Shown: piece by piece, positions 10,063-18,312 of the stretch
Layout of the letters: every line of letters begins with the position of its first letter
Position numbering within the stretch: position 1 is the stretch's first letter
Assembly (NCBI GenBank): GCA_020832905.1
Contig: JAJHRG010000003.1
Span: 62,001-126,000, forward strand
Reading direction: 5' to 3'
Origin: Thermoproteota archaeon
GTDB taxonomy: Archaea > Thermoproteota > Methanomethylicia > Methanomethylicales > Methanomethylicaceae
Length of the DNA: 64,000 nt
Notes under the pieces: generated by a model
Seen by the model: the letters and a program-made list of their open reading frames with translations, nothing else
Databases searched by the model: none
Told to the model about the DNA's origin: nothing
Made by a program: the position numbers and the translations under genes

Positions 10063-10961
10063 TCATATGCACTTAAAGCAGCAATAGCTCCATCTCCTGC
10101 AGCTACTATTGCTTGTTTATATGGTCTATCAGTTACATCTCCAGCAGCAAATATTCCTTCACAAGAAGTTTTTTGATACTTATCAACTATTATTTGTCCT
10201 TTTTCATCTAATTTTACAAGATGCTTAATATAATCTATTTTTGATTCTCTTCCAATTTCTATAAATATCATATCAACATTTAAATCATATTCTTCATTAG
10301 TAATAATGTTTTTAATAGTTATACTCTCAACTTTATTTTCTCCATTAATTTTTGTTACAATGGAATTTAGTATAAACTCTACATTATTCAAGCTTTTAGC
10401 AATATTTATTAATATTGGATCTGCTCTAAATTTATCACTTCTATGTATTAAATAGACTTTTTTTGCATATTTTGAAACAGATTCTAAAGCTTGAAATGCA
10501 GAATTTCCACCACCAATAATAGCAGCAATTTTATTTTTAGAAAAAGGAGCATCACAAATAGCACAATAGCTTACTCCTCTTCCAATTAGTTTATCTTCTC
10601 CTGGAACATTTAATTTCCTTGGAATACTTCCACTACAAGCAATTATAGCTTTAGCTAAGTATTCTCCTTCATTAGCTATTACTTTAAATATTTCTCCTTC
10701 TTTTTCTACTTTTTTAACTTCACCATATTTAATTTCTACATCTAAAGCTTTAAGTTGTTTTCCAAGTATTTCTACTAATTCATAACTGTTTTTACCAATA
10801 AATCCAGGATAATTTTCTATTTTTCCACTTACTAATAATCCTCCTCCAATATCCATAGTTATAATTAATGTATCTAATTTCTTTCTTTTTGAGTAAATAG
10901 CTGCAGATATTCCTGCAGGTCCACCACCAATTATTATAATATCATATATCTTATTATTCAT
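10026..10961 (-). CDS. trxB: Thioredoxin reductase (NAD(P)H:disulfide oxidoreductase)
   Basis: 311 residues, the usual length. The FAD-binding GGGPAG is at residues 12-17, the redox-active CAIC at 133-136 followed by DAPF, the pyridine nucleotide-binding GGGNSA near residue 150 and the C-terminal FAD motif GIFAAGDVTDRPYKQ. It transfers electrons from NAD(P)H via FAD to thioredoxin or a glutaredoxin-like protein in the cytoplasm. No thioredoxin gene lies beside it. It is convergent with sfsA and separated by about 58 bp from the KITE-like gene upstream. Confidence 0.95.
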   Translation of the reverse strand: MNNKIYDIIIIGGGPAGISAAIYSKRKKLDTLIITMDIGGGLLVSGKIENYPGFIGKNSYELVEILGKQLKALDVEIKYGEVKKVEKEGEIFKVIANEGEYLAKAIIACSGSIPRKLNVPGEDKLIGRGVSYCAICDAPFSKNKIAAIIGGGNSAFQALESVSKYAKKVYLIHRSDKFRADPILINIAKSLNNVEFILNSIVTKINGENKVESITIKNIITNEEYDLNVDMIFIEIGRESKIDYIKHLVKLDEKGQIIVDKYQKTSCEGIFAAGDVTDRPYKQAIVAAGDGAIAALSAYDYLIRKGISPLK

Positions 10962-11019
10962 AAAATAAATAATTTTTTTATTTCAACTTAATAAGCTTTT
11001 TTATCAATAATTACCAATT

Positions 11020-11544
11020 TTAATCTACTTTATAACCAGCTATAGATTCTACTAATTTTTTAATATCAACTTCAGCTTTTGTTCTCCATCCAATATATAA
11101 ATTATCATCTTTTTCTTCTAAATAGCCTTTTTTTATGAACATATTAATTACTTTATCTATTTTCCAATCAGGAAATTTTTCTTTTAGTATTTCTTGTAAT
11201 TCTTGCTTTTTTACAGAATTTCTTGTAGCAATAATTGCTATACTAATAGCTAGTATTGCAAGTTCATCTATTCTCCAACTTGATAATTCCTCTGGTATAG
11301 ATTTAAATGTAACATAAAATCTTGCTTTATCAAAATCATTTTCATCTTCTAACTCATGAATAATTTTTATTTCAAGACCTAATTCTTCTAATTTCCTATT
11401 CAATATTCTTATAATATTTAAGTAATCTTTTCCTAATGCTTTTCTTAATTCCCATCCTTTTACACCTGGTAAATGATGATGTTGAAATAATAATAATTGT
11501 AATGCTTTTTTAAGTTTTCTTGATAATATTGCTTCTTCACTCAT
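11020..11544 (-). CDS. Tandem winged-helix (KITE-like, ScpB/Nse1/Nse3-type) subunit
   Basis: 174 residues with two predicted winged-helix units: residues about 10-90 (LPGVKGWELRKALG, then helices and a wing) and about 100-160 (LAILAISIAIIATRNSVKKQELQEIL, then a second helix-turn-helix). This size and layout resemble KITE subunits, which bind the kleisin of SMC-ScpAB, SMC5/6 (Nse1/Nse3) and Wadjet complexes. The assignment rests on fold-like pattern and on context rather than on a diagnostic motif. It overlaps the upstream kleisin-like gene by ATGA and is the last gene of the SMC5-like operon. A simple ScpB is the alternative. Confidence 0.55.
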   Translation of the reverse strand: MSEEAILSRKLKKALQLLLFQHHHLPGVKGWELRKALGKDYLNIIRILNRKLEELGLEIKIIHELEDENDFDKARFYVTFKSIPEELSSWRIDELAILAISIAIIATRNSVKKQELQEILKEKFPDWKIDKVINMFIKKGYLEEKDDNLYIGWRTKAEVDIKKLVESIAGYKVD

Positions 11545-12167
11545 TTTTTATTTCTCCTTTTTTCCATCCATATATCATAATTAATTACAATAGGAAGAGA
11601 TTTTACTTCTCTCTTTACTTCTTTATCCTTACATAATTCTATTAGTATTTTTTCTTCTAATGGATTTATAATAAGTCTTGCAAAACCTTCTGAAATTATA
11701 AAGCTTAATAAATATGCTCTAAGAATTGTTTCTTCATAACTATCTCTTATAATAAAATCCCAATAATCAATAGGTTCTTTTAAGTTTTTAAGTTCTTCTT
11801 TTATTTTACTAATTTCATCATTAAATTTTCTATCAGATAATATTTTTAAATTAATTAATTCTGATATTTTAATTGTTTTTTCCTTTAATTCCTTAGCTAA
11901 TTCTAATTCTTTTTTTCTTTGTGATAATGGAATTAAAACCTTCCAATAATCTAATGCATTTAGTAATTTTTTAGTAGTTAATTGTTCAATAGATACTATT
12001 GGATGCCATGATGATAAAAATATTGAAGCTAATTCCTTTTTTCCTAATATTCTTATTTTTGAATCAATAATAAAAGGATCAATAAATAAACCTAAAGCTT
12101 TTCTTTTAATCCAATCATTTTGAAGTTCTAATATAAATGATAATTCTTTTATAGCTTCAGAATCCAT
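11541..12167 (-). CDS. Kleisin-like subunit of the SMC5-like operon
   Basis: 208 residues from the first in-frame ATG, but open coding-like sequence continues upstream to about 12307 (see separate entry), giving roughly 254 residues. The protein is helical, with a charged middle and a C-terminal segment YLLSFIISEGFARLIINPL that looks like a short winged helix such as those ending ScpA and Nse4 kleisins. It sits between the SMC-like ATPase and the KITE-like gene with ATGA overlap downstream. Kleisins bridge the two SMC heads. Sequence similarity alone is too weak for certainty, so the call depends on the operon and on the C-terminal pattern. Confidence 0.5.
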   Translation of the reverse strand: MDSEAIKELSFILELQNDWIKRKALGLFIDPFIIDSKIRILGKKELASIFLSSWHPIVSIEQLTTKKLLNALDYWKVLIPLSQRKKELELAKELKEKTIKISELINLKILSDRKFNDEISKIKEELKNLKEPIDYWDFIIRDSYEETILRAYLLSFIISEGFARLIINPLEEKILIELCKDKEVKREVKSLPIVINYDIWMEKRRNKK

Positions 12168-12307
12168 TATTAATTCTTCTATAGATTTTAATTTTGGTAA
12201 TAATTTTCTTAAAACTTGAAGTTTTTGTTGAATATCTACAATAAAAGGATCTCCACCTTTTGTTCTAATAGTTTGACATAAATTTATAATTTTTAAGATT
12301 TCTTCAT
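12168..12307 (-). other. Probable N-terminal extension of the kleisin-like gene in a broken frame
   Basis: Upstream of the ATG at 12167 the same frame stays open for 46 or more codons and reads like protein (for example EEILKIINLCQTIRTKGG and IVDIQQKLQVLRKLLPKL), with no ATG, GTG or TTG in frame. An ATG at 12307 overlaps the SMC stop codon exactly as in the other gene pairs of this operon, but it is out of frame and stops after four codons. Adding one base directly after that ATG would join it to the open frame. This suggests a missing base in the assembly, a real frameshift, or a non-standard start such as CTG. Confidence 0.6.
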
Positions 12308-14049
12308 GTAACAGTTTTAATCACCTCTGATTTACCATGAATATTTTGAACTAAAATTATATTAACTAAATTATTTACAATACTTATTTGACTTGGAGTT
12401 ATAACAATAAATTGAATATTTGGATTTTCATTTACAAAAGAAAATATCATATTCATCATAATTTCACGATTTCTTGGATCCATATGAACATCAAATTCAT
12501 CTATTGCTCTTATTGGAGATTTTAAATGATGTTGAAGTGCAAGTAGAAAAGCTGTTGTTGCAACAGTTCTCTCTCCACCACTTTGAGAGTATTCTCCTAA
12601 TAATACAGGAGATGATCCTCTAAATCCAGCTGTAATTTCAATTCCAGCTTTTTCATAATCTTCTGCATTAGAAATTCTTATATCTCCTGTACCTCCAACA
12701 TTTGCTAAAATTGATTTGTAAATAGGATTAATTTCTTCTATTAAATTTTCCATTACATTTCTCCATACTTTTTTTCTTTCTTCAATTTCTTCTAATAATT
12801 TCTTTCTATTTTCAATTATGTTTTCTATTTTTTGCTTTAATTCATTATAAGTTTCTAAATATTTTTGATATAATAGAGGAGTATCATCAGGTATTTCTCT
12901 AAGAGATAATAAATGAGCATTTACAGTTTTTAATTCATCAGATATTTCAGAAATTGTTCTTGTTGTATTGATTCTTTCTCCAATTTTATTCTTATCAATT
13001 TTATTTTTAATTTCAAAAAGAGCTTTTTTAGCATCATTAATTGAAGAATATAATTCTTTTATTTCTTCTTCAATTTTTTCTCTCTTATAATTTAATAATG
13101 CACTATCAACTCTTATATTTACATAATTTTTTATTATTTTGTCTAATTCTTCATTTACTAATCCTATTTCTTTTAAATTATTTTCTAAAATTACTTTTCT
13201 AAATTTCTCCTTAAGATATAAATATTCATTCCATAATTTTACTGATTCTTCTTCTTTTTTAATTATTTCATTCTTTATGAATTCTAATTGAGAATTTTTA
13301 AGTTTTATTTTATCTTCTATTTGAGTAATAGTATTTTCATATTTTATTATTTGAGCCCATATTAATTCTCTTTCTAAATATGATTTTCTTTCTAATAATT
13401 TCATTTTCTCAAGATATTTTTCATATTTATCCTTCCAATAGTTTAATATTTGTTCAGTACTTTTTAGTAAATTTGATGTTACTTCTTCTTCTCCTATAAC
13501 TTTCTTAAGTCTATTTTCTGCTTCTTTTATTGCTTCTCTATATCTAGAAAATCCTACTGCTTCTTCAACCATTTTAAGTTTTTCCTCAGGAGGAATAATA
13601 GCAAATTCTTCAATCATATTTTGATGCATTATTACTAGCATATTATCAGGATTAATTCCAGCATTTTTAAAAATTCTAGTAACATCAAATTTACTAACTT
13701 CTCTACCATTTATTTCAAACCAATATCTTCCATCTTTTTTTAAATATCTAGAAATAGAAACAACATCACTATTTATATGTGAAATAGGACGTTTTTTATT
13801 TATTTTACTATTATCAAGTAAAATTGTAACTCTAGCAGTATCTTTCCCTCTTCTTATTAAATCTGATAGTTTTTTTGATCTTTCAGTATAACTTTGTCCA
13901 ATTGCTACAGAAATACCAAGTAATATAGAAGATTTTCCTGCACCATTTGGACCACATATTATATTTAAACCTCTTTTTAATGGTATTCTAGCATATTCAT
14001 ATGACATAAAGTTTTCAAGAATAACCTCAAGTATTGCTAAACTTCCCAT
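12304..14049 (-). CDS. Short SMC5-like ATPase
   Basis: 581 residues. The N-terminal head has LENFMSYE and Walker A GPNGAGKSS at 33-41, then SDLIRRGKDTARVTI. The segment MLVIMHQNMIEEFAIIPPEEK closely follows the SMC5 pattern (Q.....EFA..P.E). A coiled coil of about 250 residues follows. The C-terminal head has EDYEKAGIEI, signature SGGERT at 490-495, Walker B AIDEFDVHMDPRN near 515-525, and FIVITPSQ, again SMC5-like. SMC5 proteins are usually about 1,000 residues with a hinge; here the coil is short, I see no hinge domain and no CxxC zinc hook. It begins an operon with kleisin-like and KITE-like genes. Alternatives are short haloarchaeal Sph-type or other SMC-superfamily proteins. Confidence 0.85.
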   Translation of the reverse strand: MGSLAILEVILENFMSYEYARIPLKRGLNIICGPNGAGKSSILLGISVAIGQSYTERSKKLSDLIRRGKDTARVTILLDNSKINKKRPISHINSDVVSISRYLKKDGRYWFEINGREVSKFDVTRIFKNAGINPDNMLVIMHQNMIEEFAIIPPEEKLKMVEEAVGFSRYREAIKEAENRLKKVIGEEEVTSNLLKSTEQILNYWKDKYEKYLEKMKLLERKSYLERELIWAQIIKYENTITQIEDKIKLKNSQLEFIKNEIIKKEEESVKLWNEYLYLKEKFRKVILENNLKEIGLVNEELDKIIKNYVNIRVDSALLNYKREKIEEEIKELYSSINDAKKALFEIKNKIDKNKIGERINTTRTISEISDELKTVNAHLLSLREIPDDTPLLYQKYLETYNELKQKIENIIENRKKLLEEIEERKKVWRNVMENLIEEINPIYKSILANVGGTGDIRISNAEDYEKAGIEITAGFRGSSPVLLGEYSQSGGERTVATTAFLLALQHHLKSPIRAIDEFDVHMDPRNREIMMNMIFSFVNENPNIQFIVITPSQISIVNNLVNIILVQNIHGKSEVIKTVT

Positions 14050-14117
14050 ATTTTTCCCTTCAAAAGAAAAACTAAAAGTTAATTATTTAAAATTAATTAA
14101 TAATTACTAGTGTAAAA

Positions 14118-14789
14118 ATGGTATTATCAGCTAAAATATTTAATGTAAAAGAAAGAACTGATTTAACTACAATAGCAGAAAAATTAAAAGGATTTAAGCA
14201 AGAAGAAGAAATAGAAGAAGGAAAAGTAATTACAGAAATACAAAATCTAAAAATTGGAAATAATTATATTGAAGGTATATTTTCTCAGGATATTCCTATT
14301 ACTTTTTATCATAGAGAAGGAGAAAAAACTATAATAAAAACCATAGAAGCACCTTTTTTATTTCAAATTTATAATGATAGAATCTTTTTAGTTGTTCTTG
14401 AAAAAAAGAGATTAGCAAATAACATAGCTAATCAGTTAAGTAAGATAATATTTATTACTACTGGAAGTATAGTTGAAGCAAGAATATCTCATGAAACATT
14501 AAGAAAATTTCATGAATCTAATCCAGAAGATACAAAAGTAATTTTCTTTGATAATGTAGATATTCCAAATATTAAAAAGTTATCACTTTATGGTTCTCAA
14601 CTTTTAAATACTAATTTATATAATGAATACTTATCTCATGGTAATATTTGGTATATAGTATTTAAATCAAAAAAATTTGGAATTATAGTAGGTATAACAA
14701 GAAATTGTGTAATTACATGCTTTAGTAAAATAGAACAAAAAGAATTTTTAAATTATATAAAAAAAGAAGTATTTCCACTTATAGAATAA
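14118..14789 (+). CDS. Conserved archaeal protein of unknown function
   Basis: 223 residues, divergent from the SMC5-like operon across 68 bp. No membrane segment, signal peptide or nucleotide-binding motif is seen. The C-terminal half (residues about 125-215) looks most conserved, with ISHETLRKFHE, VIFFDNVDIPNIKKLSLYG, NIWYIVFKSKKFGI and GITRNCVITCFSKI, an alpha/beta pattern. I have no function to offer. Its position opposite the SMC operon may mean a shared control region, which is inference only. The last 11 bases overlap the convergent membrane-protein gene. Confidence 0.7.
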   Translation: MVLSAKIFNVKERTDLTTIAEKLKGFKQEEEIEEGKVITEIQNLKIGNNYIEGIFSQDIPITFYHREGEKTIIKTIEAPFLFQIYNDRIFLVVLEKKRLANNIANQLSKIIFITTGSIVEARISHETLRKFHESNPEDTKVIFFDNVDIPNIKKLSLYGSQLLNTNLYNEYLSHGNIWYIVFKSKKFGIIVGITRNCVITCFSKIEQKEFLNYIKKEVFPLIE

Positions 14790-15132
14790 TTTGGAAGTAT
14801 TTTCTTACATTTTCACTTCTAAGCCATAGTATAACAATTAATCTCATCATAAATAAAATTAAGTATAATAATATGGGATTAGAAATATAAGAAAATACAT
14901 AGCTTATGATATTAATTCCACTATAAGCAAGTCCAAAGAACCAAGCCCATCTTGATCCTCTTAAAAATCCAATTATTAAAATAAAATCAAGAAAAGCAAA
15001 TAAATATGCCATTAAGAAATCCCATTCAGTATAGTAAATATATTTACCAAGTAAAAAAGGATTAAAGAGATCATAAGCAACAAAAATTAATTGTAAGAAA
15101 ATTATTAAATATAATCCTCTTGGTTTCTTCAT
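14779..15132 (-). CDS. Small multi-spanning membrane protein
   Basis: 117 residues with about four hydrophobic segments (residues 7-27, 42-58, 67-83, 86-104), a positively charged N terminus (MKKPRG) and a short tail. No known transporter motif is visible. It is the third gene of a minus-strand run cysteine desulfurase - 114-residue protein - this gene, with gaps of 9 and 13 bp. Function is unknown. Confidence 0.65.
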   Translation of the reverse strand: MKKPRGLYLIIFLQLIFVAYDLFNPFLLGKYIYYTEWDFLMAYLFAFLDFILIIGFLRGSRWAWFFGLAYSGINIISYVFSYISNPILLYLILFMMRLIVILWLRSENVRKYFQIIL

Positions 15133-15145
15133 AATAAATTATCAC

Positions 15146-15490
15146 CTATTTATTTTTTGAACAACATGAGCAATTATTAAATGTTGGAATTTCTAAAATT
15201 CCTAACTTTACAACATTTCTTACTATTCTATTACTATTCTTTATTTGCTTTTCCTCACTTTTAATTATTAATATCATATTACATAGTAAATATAACTCAT
15301 AAGATATTATTATAGTATTTTCTTTCTCATCCTTAATTTCCTTTCCATGTATTATTTTTGAACCTTCCATTTCATGATTATATATAAAATGATAAATTTC
15401 ATGAATTTCTTTTATATTATTTTTAATCCATTCCTCTATTAGCTTCATATCATCTTCTGGAATTTCAATATTATCAAACCAAGTAATCAT
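15146..15490 (-). CDS. Small protein with C-terminal cysteine cluster
   Basis: 114 residues, acidic N-terminal half, a hydrophobic strand-like stretch near LYLLCNMILII and a C-terminal NCSCCSKNK that could bind a metal or be modified. I do not recognise a family. It lies 9 bp downstream of a cysteine desulfurase gene and is probably co-transcribed, so a link to sulfur or iron-sulfur metabolism is possible but unproven. Confidence 0.6.
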   Translation of the reverse strand: MITWFDNIEIPEDDMKLIEEWIKNNIKEIHEIYHFIYNHEMEGSKIIHGKEIKDEKENTIIISYELYLLCNMILIIKSEEKQIKNSNRIVRNVVKLGILEIPTFNNCSCCSKNK

Positions 15491-15499
15491 AAATAATTA

Positions 15500-16705
15500 T
15501 TAACTTTTATTTTTATTAAGCTTTTTATACTTACTAATTATTTCTTTTATTGTTTCAATGAATATCTCTATTTCTTCATAATTATTATATAAGTATAAAG
15601 AAGCTCTAACAGTACCATTGTAAGCTTTAAGTACATATTTATGTAATGGAATAGCACAATGAAAACCAGATCTTACCATTATATTAGCTATTTCATCTAA
15701 CTTTTTTGCTACATCATTTGGATTTATTCCCTTAATATTAAAGGAAACAATACCTGTTCTCTTATTTGAATCTCTAGGTCCATATATTATTACATCATCA
15801 ATTTCATTTAATCCTTCTAATAATTTTCTTGTTAAATATTTTTCATGTTCTTCTATATTATTCATTCCTATTTTCATAAGATATAATGCAGCTTCTCCTA
15901 ATCCTATAGCTTCTGCAATTGCAGGTGTTCCTGCTTCATATTTTTCAGGTCCTTTTCTTAAAATAAAAGAATTTATATCTACATCTTCAATTATTCCTCC
16001 ACCTAAAATAAGTGGAGGAATAATATCTTGTAATTCTTCTTTTATATATAATACACCAATACCAGTTGGACCACACATTTTATGTCCTGAAAAAGCCATA
16101 AAATCACAATCCAATTCTTTAACATCTATTTTCATATGAGGTACTGATTGTGCACCATCTACTAAAACAAATGCATTATTTTCATGTGCTATTTTTATTA
16201 TTTCTTTTATTGGTGTTTTTACACCTAAAACATTTGATACATGAGTTATTGCTACAATTCTTGTATTTTTATCAATAAGTGAAAAATCTGAAATTTCTCC
16301 TTCACTATTACACATCATTATTCTTACAGGAATTCCTCTTTTAATCCATGGTAAATAATTAGAATGATGCTCTAATATTGTTGTTACAATATTATTTTCT
16401 TTATTAAATTCTAAGCCATTTGCTATAATATTTATTGCTTCTGTAGTATTTCTAACAAAAATTATTTCATTAGGTTTTGCATTAATTAGTTTTGCTATAT
16501 TACTTCTTGCTTCTTCATAAGCTTCTAATGCTTTATTTGCTATTTTATAAATACTTCTTCCTATATTTGATCTAAAGCTATTATAATATTCTAACATAGC
16601 TTCTATTACACAATTAGGAGTAAGACTTGTAGAAGCAGAATCTAAGTATATGTAGTTATTTCTTAAAATAGGGAAGTCTTCTCTTACATTAAGCATAAAT
16701 ATCAC
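15500..16705 (-). CDS. Cysteine desulfurase (SufS/CsdA-type, group II)
   Basis: About 401 residues (398 from the ATG at 16696, MLNVREDFP). It shows the N-terminal YLDSASTSL, the EHHSNYLPW segment, the SGHKMCGPTGIGVLY motif carrying the PLP lysine and RSGFHCAIPLH with the active-site cysteine that takes the persulfide. The enzyme mobilises sulfur from cysteine for iron-sulfur clusters or tRNA thiolation. No SufU, SufB or SufC gene is nearby. It heads a three-gene minus-strand run. A selenocysteine lyase function is a formal alternative, as the two are hard to tell apart. Confidence 0.92.
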   Translation of the reverse strand: MIFMLNVREDFPILRNNYIYLDSASTSLTPNCVIEAMLEYYNSFRSNIGRSIYKIANKALEAYEEARSNIAKLINAKPNEIIFVRNTTEAINIIANGLEFNKENNIVTTILEHHSNYLPWIKRGIPVRIMMCNSEGEISDFSLIDKNTRIVAITHVSNVLGVKTPIKEIIKIAHENNAFVLVDGAQSVPHMKIDVKELDCDFMAFSGHKMCGPTGIGVLYIKEELQDIIPPLILGGGIIEDVDINSFILRKGPEKYEAGTPAIAEAIGLGEAALYLMKIGMNNIEEHEKYLTRKLLEGLNEIDDVIIYGPRDSNKRTGIVSFNIKGINPNDVAKKLDEIANIMVRSGFHCAIPLHKYVLKAYNGTVRASLYLYNNYEEIEIFIETIKEIISKYKKLNKNKS

Positions 16706-16751
16706 TAGTAAGTTTTATATTTTTTAACTTATAAGTATTTGAGGGGATTAA

Positions 16752-16952
16752 ATGGGAAGAAAAGCATTATTATCTGCTTTTGCAATAATTGGATTCTTTT
16801 TAGGAATTGCAGGATATTATATGTTTAAAAACATAGCTAATCTTGTAGAAAAATATTCTTTACTATCAAGTATTGACTGGATTATTGCAGGTATTGCAGG
16901 TGCTATAATAACTGTAATATTAGTTGTTGTATGGGCATATGCAACAAGTTAA
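16752..16952 (+). CDS. Small two-helix membrane protein
   Basis: 66 residues with two hydrophobic helices (about 6-26 and 43-63) separated by a short polar loop. The start is well supported: GAGGGG lies six bases before the ATG and a TATA-like CTTATAAG lies 20 bp further upstream. It resembles small archaeal membrane proteins of unknown function. Divergent from the cysteine desulfurase and convergent with the TrmB-like gene, with only 3 bp between stops. Confidence 0.7.
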   Translation: MGRKALLSAFAIIGFFLGIAGYYMFKNIANLVEKYSLLSSIDWIIAGIAGAIITVILVVVWAYATS

Positions 16953-16955
16953 TTT

Positions 16956-18215
16956 TTAATGTATTTCTTTTATTGCTTTTGTTATTTGTGATACTGATTT
17001 ATTTATTACCTTGTACTTTATGTACCAATAATTTGATTTAAAATTCTCTTCTTCACATATTAGATAATATCCAAAGATACTCATTAGTCCTAATAGACAA
17101 ATACTCCATACAGATGGAGAAATAGAAAATCCACGCTCATAAGCTATTTTATAGAAATCTGGTAATTCTCCTGAATATTCACAAAGTAAATAACTTCCAT
17201 CCCATGTGAATTTTACTTTAATTCCTTCATCTATTAGATATAAATAACTTAGTAAATCAAGAGTTTCTTGTATATTTGGTAAAATAGGAAATGGCTCTAT
17301 GCTATTTATTATTTTTCTTCCTAATTCTGCTAAGAAATCATAGACATTTTCTCCTTTCTTTGAAATAGTTTCCATAAGTACATAGAAGAAAATAGGAAGA
17401 ATGAAATTCTTATGTTCATCAATAAATGATTTTTTAAAATTTGGTAATTGTTGAATTATTAAAGGAATTAATGAATCAAATGCTTGCTTATCAATTTGAC
17501 TTAAAGTATGATTAATAATATTACAAATACATAAATCACTTAAGTGCTTAGCTATAAATTGCTTTCCATTTTTATTAAATACAATTAAATCTTTTCCATC
17601 AATTAATATGAAGTTACTATCATATGTATTTGATATATACTTTATTTCAATTAAGTCTAATAATTTATTAATTATAAGAGAATTTGAATTTGTATAGATT
17701 TTTACATTTATTCCAGATTTTGATATTCTATTTATTACATCATAACATTTACTTAGTATTTCCAATCCATCATTATTAATTACAAAATAAACATATTTAG
17801 AAGCTTGAGCTAGAGTATCATTAATATGCTTTATAATTTCATCATCTTTTATAATCCAATATTTTTGTTCTTCAATTTTAATCTTTTTTGATGAAGATTC
17901 ATAAATTTTTTGAAGTTCCAATACTGCATTTTTCATTATAATTAAATTTTCTTCTAATTCTTTTATTTGTTCTAATAAAGAATTAGTAGGTGTTAAAGCT
18001 TTTGCTTTTATAGGTTTTTCTGGTATAATAACTACTAAACCTCTTTTTTCTAAACTTTTTAATACTGGATAAATTTTTGTTCTTGGAACTTTACTATGAG
18101 CAGCAATTTCTTTTATTTCACTTATTCCTAATTTAATTAATGTTATGTAAACTTTAGATTCATATTCACTTAATCCTAATTTACTAAGAGCTTCAATTAA
18201 ATCCTGTAACCTCAA
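16956..18215 (-). CDS. TrmB-family transcriptional regulator
   Basis: 419 residues. Residues about 1-75 form a TrmB-type winged helix (LGLSEYESKVYITLI, SKVPRTKIYPVLKSLEKRGLV), followed by a short coiled coil (residues 75-110) and a PLD-like effector domain (residues about 120-240) ending in a longer C-terminal domain of unknown type. TrmB proteins bind DNA as dimers and often sense sugars. The TTG start is preceded by GGTGA. It is divergent from the cdv operon, with three AGTTACA repeats between; regulation of cell-division genes by it is an attractive inference. No sugar transporter lies beside it, which argues against the classical role. Confidence 0.8.
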   Translation of the reverse strand: MRLQDLIEALSKLGLSEYESKVYITLIKLGISEIKEIAAHSKVPRTKIYPVLKSLEKRGLVVIIPEKPIKAKALTPTNSLLEQIKELEENLIIMKNAVLELQKIYESSSKKIKIEEQKYWIIKDDEIIKHINDTLAQASKYVYFVINNDGLEILSKCYDVINRISKSGINVKIYTNSNSLIINKLLDLIEIKYISNTYDSNFILIDGKDLIVFNKNGKQFIAKHLSDLCICNIINHTLSQIDKQAFDSLIPLIIQQLPNFKKSFIDEHKNFILPIFFYVLMETISKKGENVYDFLAELGRKIINSIEPFPILPNIQETLDLLSYLYLIDEGIKVKFTWDGSYLLCEYSGELPDFYKIAYERGFSISPSVWSICLLGLMSIFGYYLICEEENFKSNYWYIKYKVINKSVSQITKAIKEIH

Positions 18216-18228
18216 TAATTGTCACCAG

Positions 18229-18266
18229 AGTTACATTGACCCTAGTTACACAATTAACCAGTTACA
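18229..18266. promoter_or_regulatory. Three direct AGTTACA repeats, putative operators
   Basis: AGTTACA occurs at 18229, 18244 and 18260, the last two as AGTTACAC, with 15- and 16-bp spacing (about 1.5 helical turns). They lie just upstream of the cdv TATA element and within the likely leader of the divergent TrmB-like gene. The placement would suit activation of cdvB and self-repression of the regulator. Confidence 0.55.
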
Positions 18267-18272
18267 CAGCTC

Positions 18273-18279
18273 TTATAAA
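18273..18279 (+). promoter_or_regulatory. TATA element of the cdv operon
   Basis: TTATAAA lies 34-40 bp before the TTG start of cdvB, which would place transcription start near 18300. The surrounding CTTTATAAG/CTTATAAAG is nearly palindromic, so the same element could serve the divergent TrmB-like gene. Confidence 0.5.
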
Positions 18280-18286
18280 GCTTAGC

Positions 18287-18305
18287 CCCTAGGATAATGC
18301 TAGGG
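18287..18305. repeat. CCCTAG/CTAGGG inverted repeat at the cdv start
   Basis: CCCTAG at 18287-18292 is mirrored by CTAGGG at 18300-18305 with a 7-nt spacer. It overlaps the expected transcription start and the AGGGTGA ribosome binding site of cdvB, so it could be an operator or a short leader hairpin. Confidence 0.45.
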
Positions 18306-18312
18306 TGAAATA

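Noticed and set aside
11020-14049. Wadjet (JetABCD) defence operon
   Set aside because: No JetD topoisomerase-like gene, the ATPase is about half the JetC length and no defence genes are near.
18287-18305. Hairpin terminator upstream of cdvB
   Set aside because: It is too short, has no T run and lies at the expected transcription start, so an operator or leader element is more likely.
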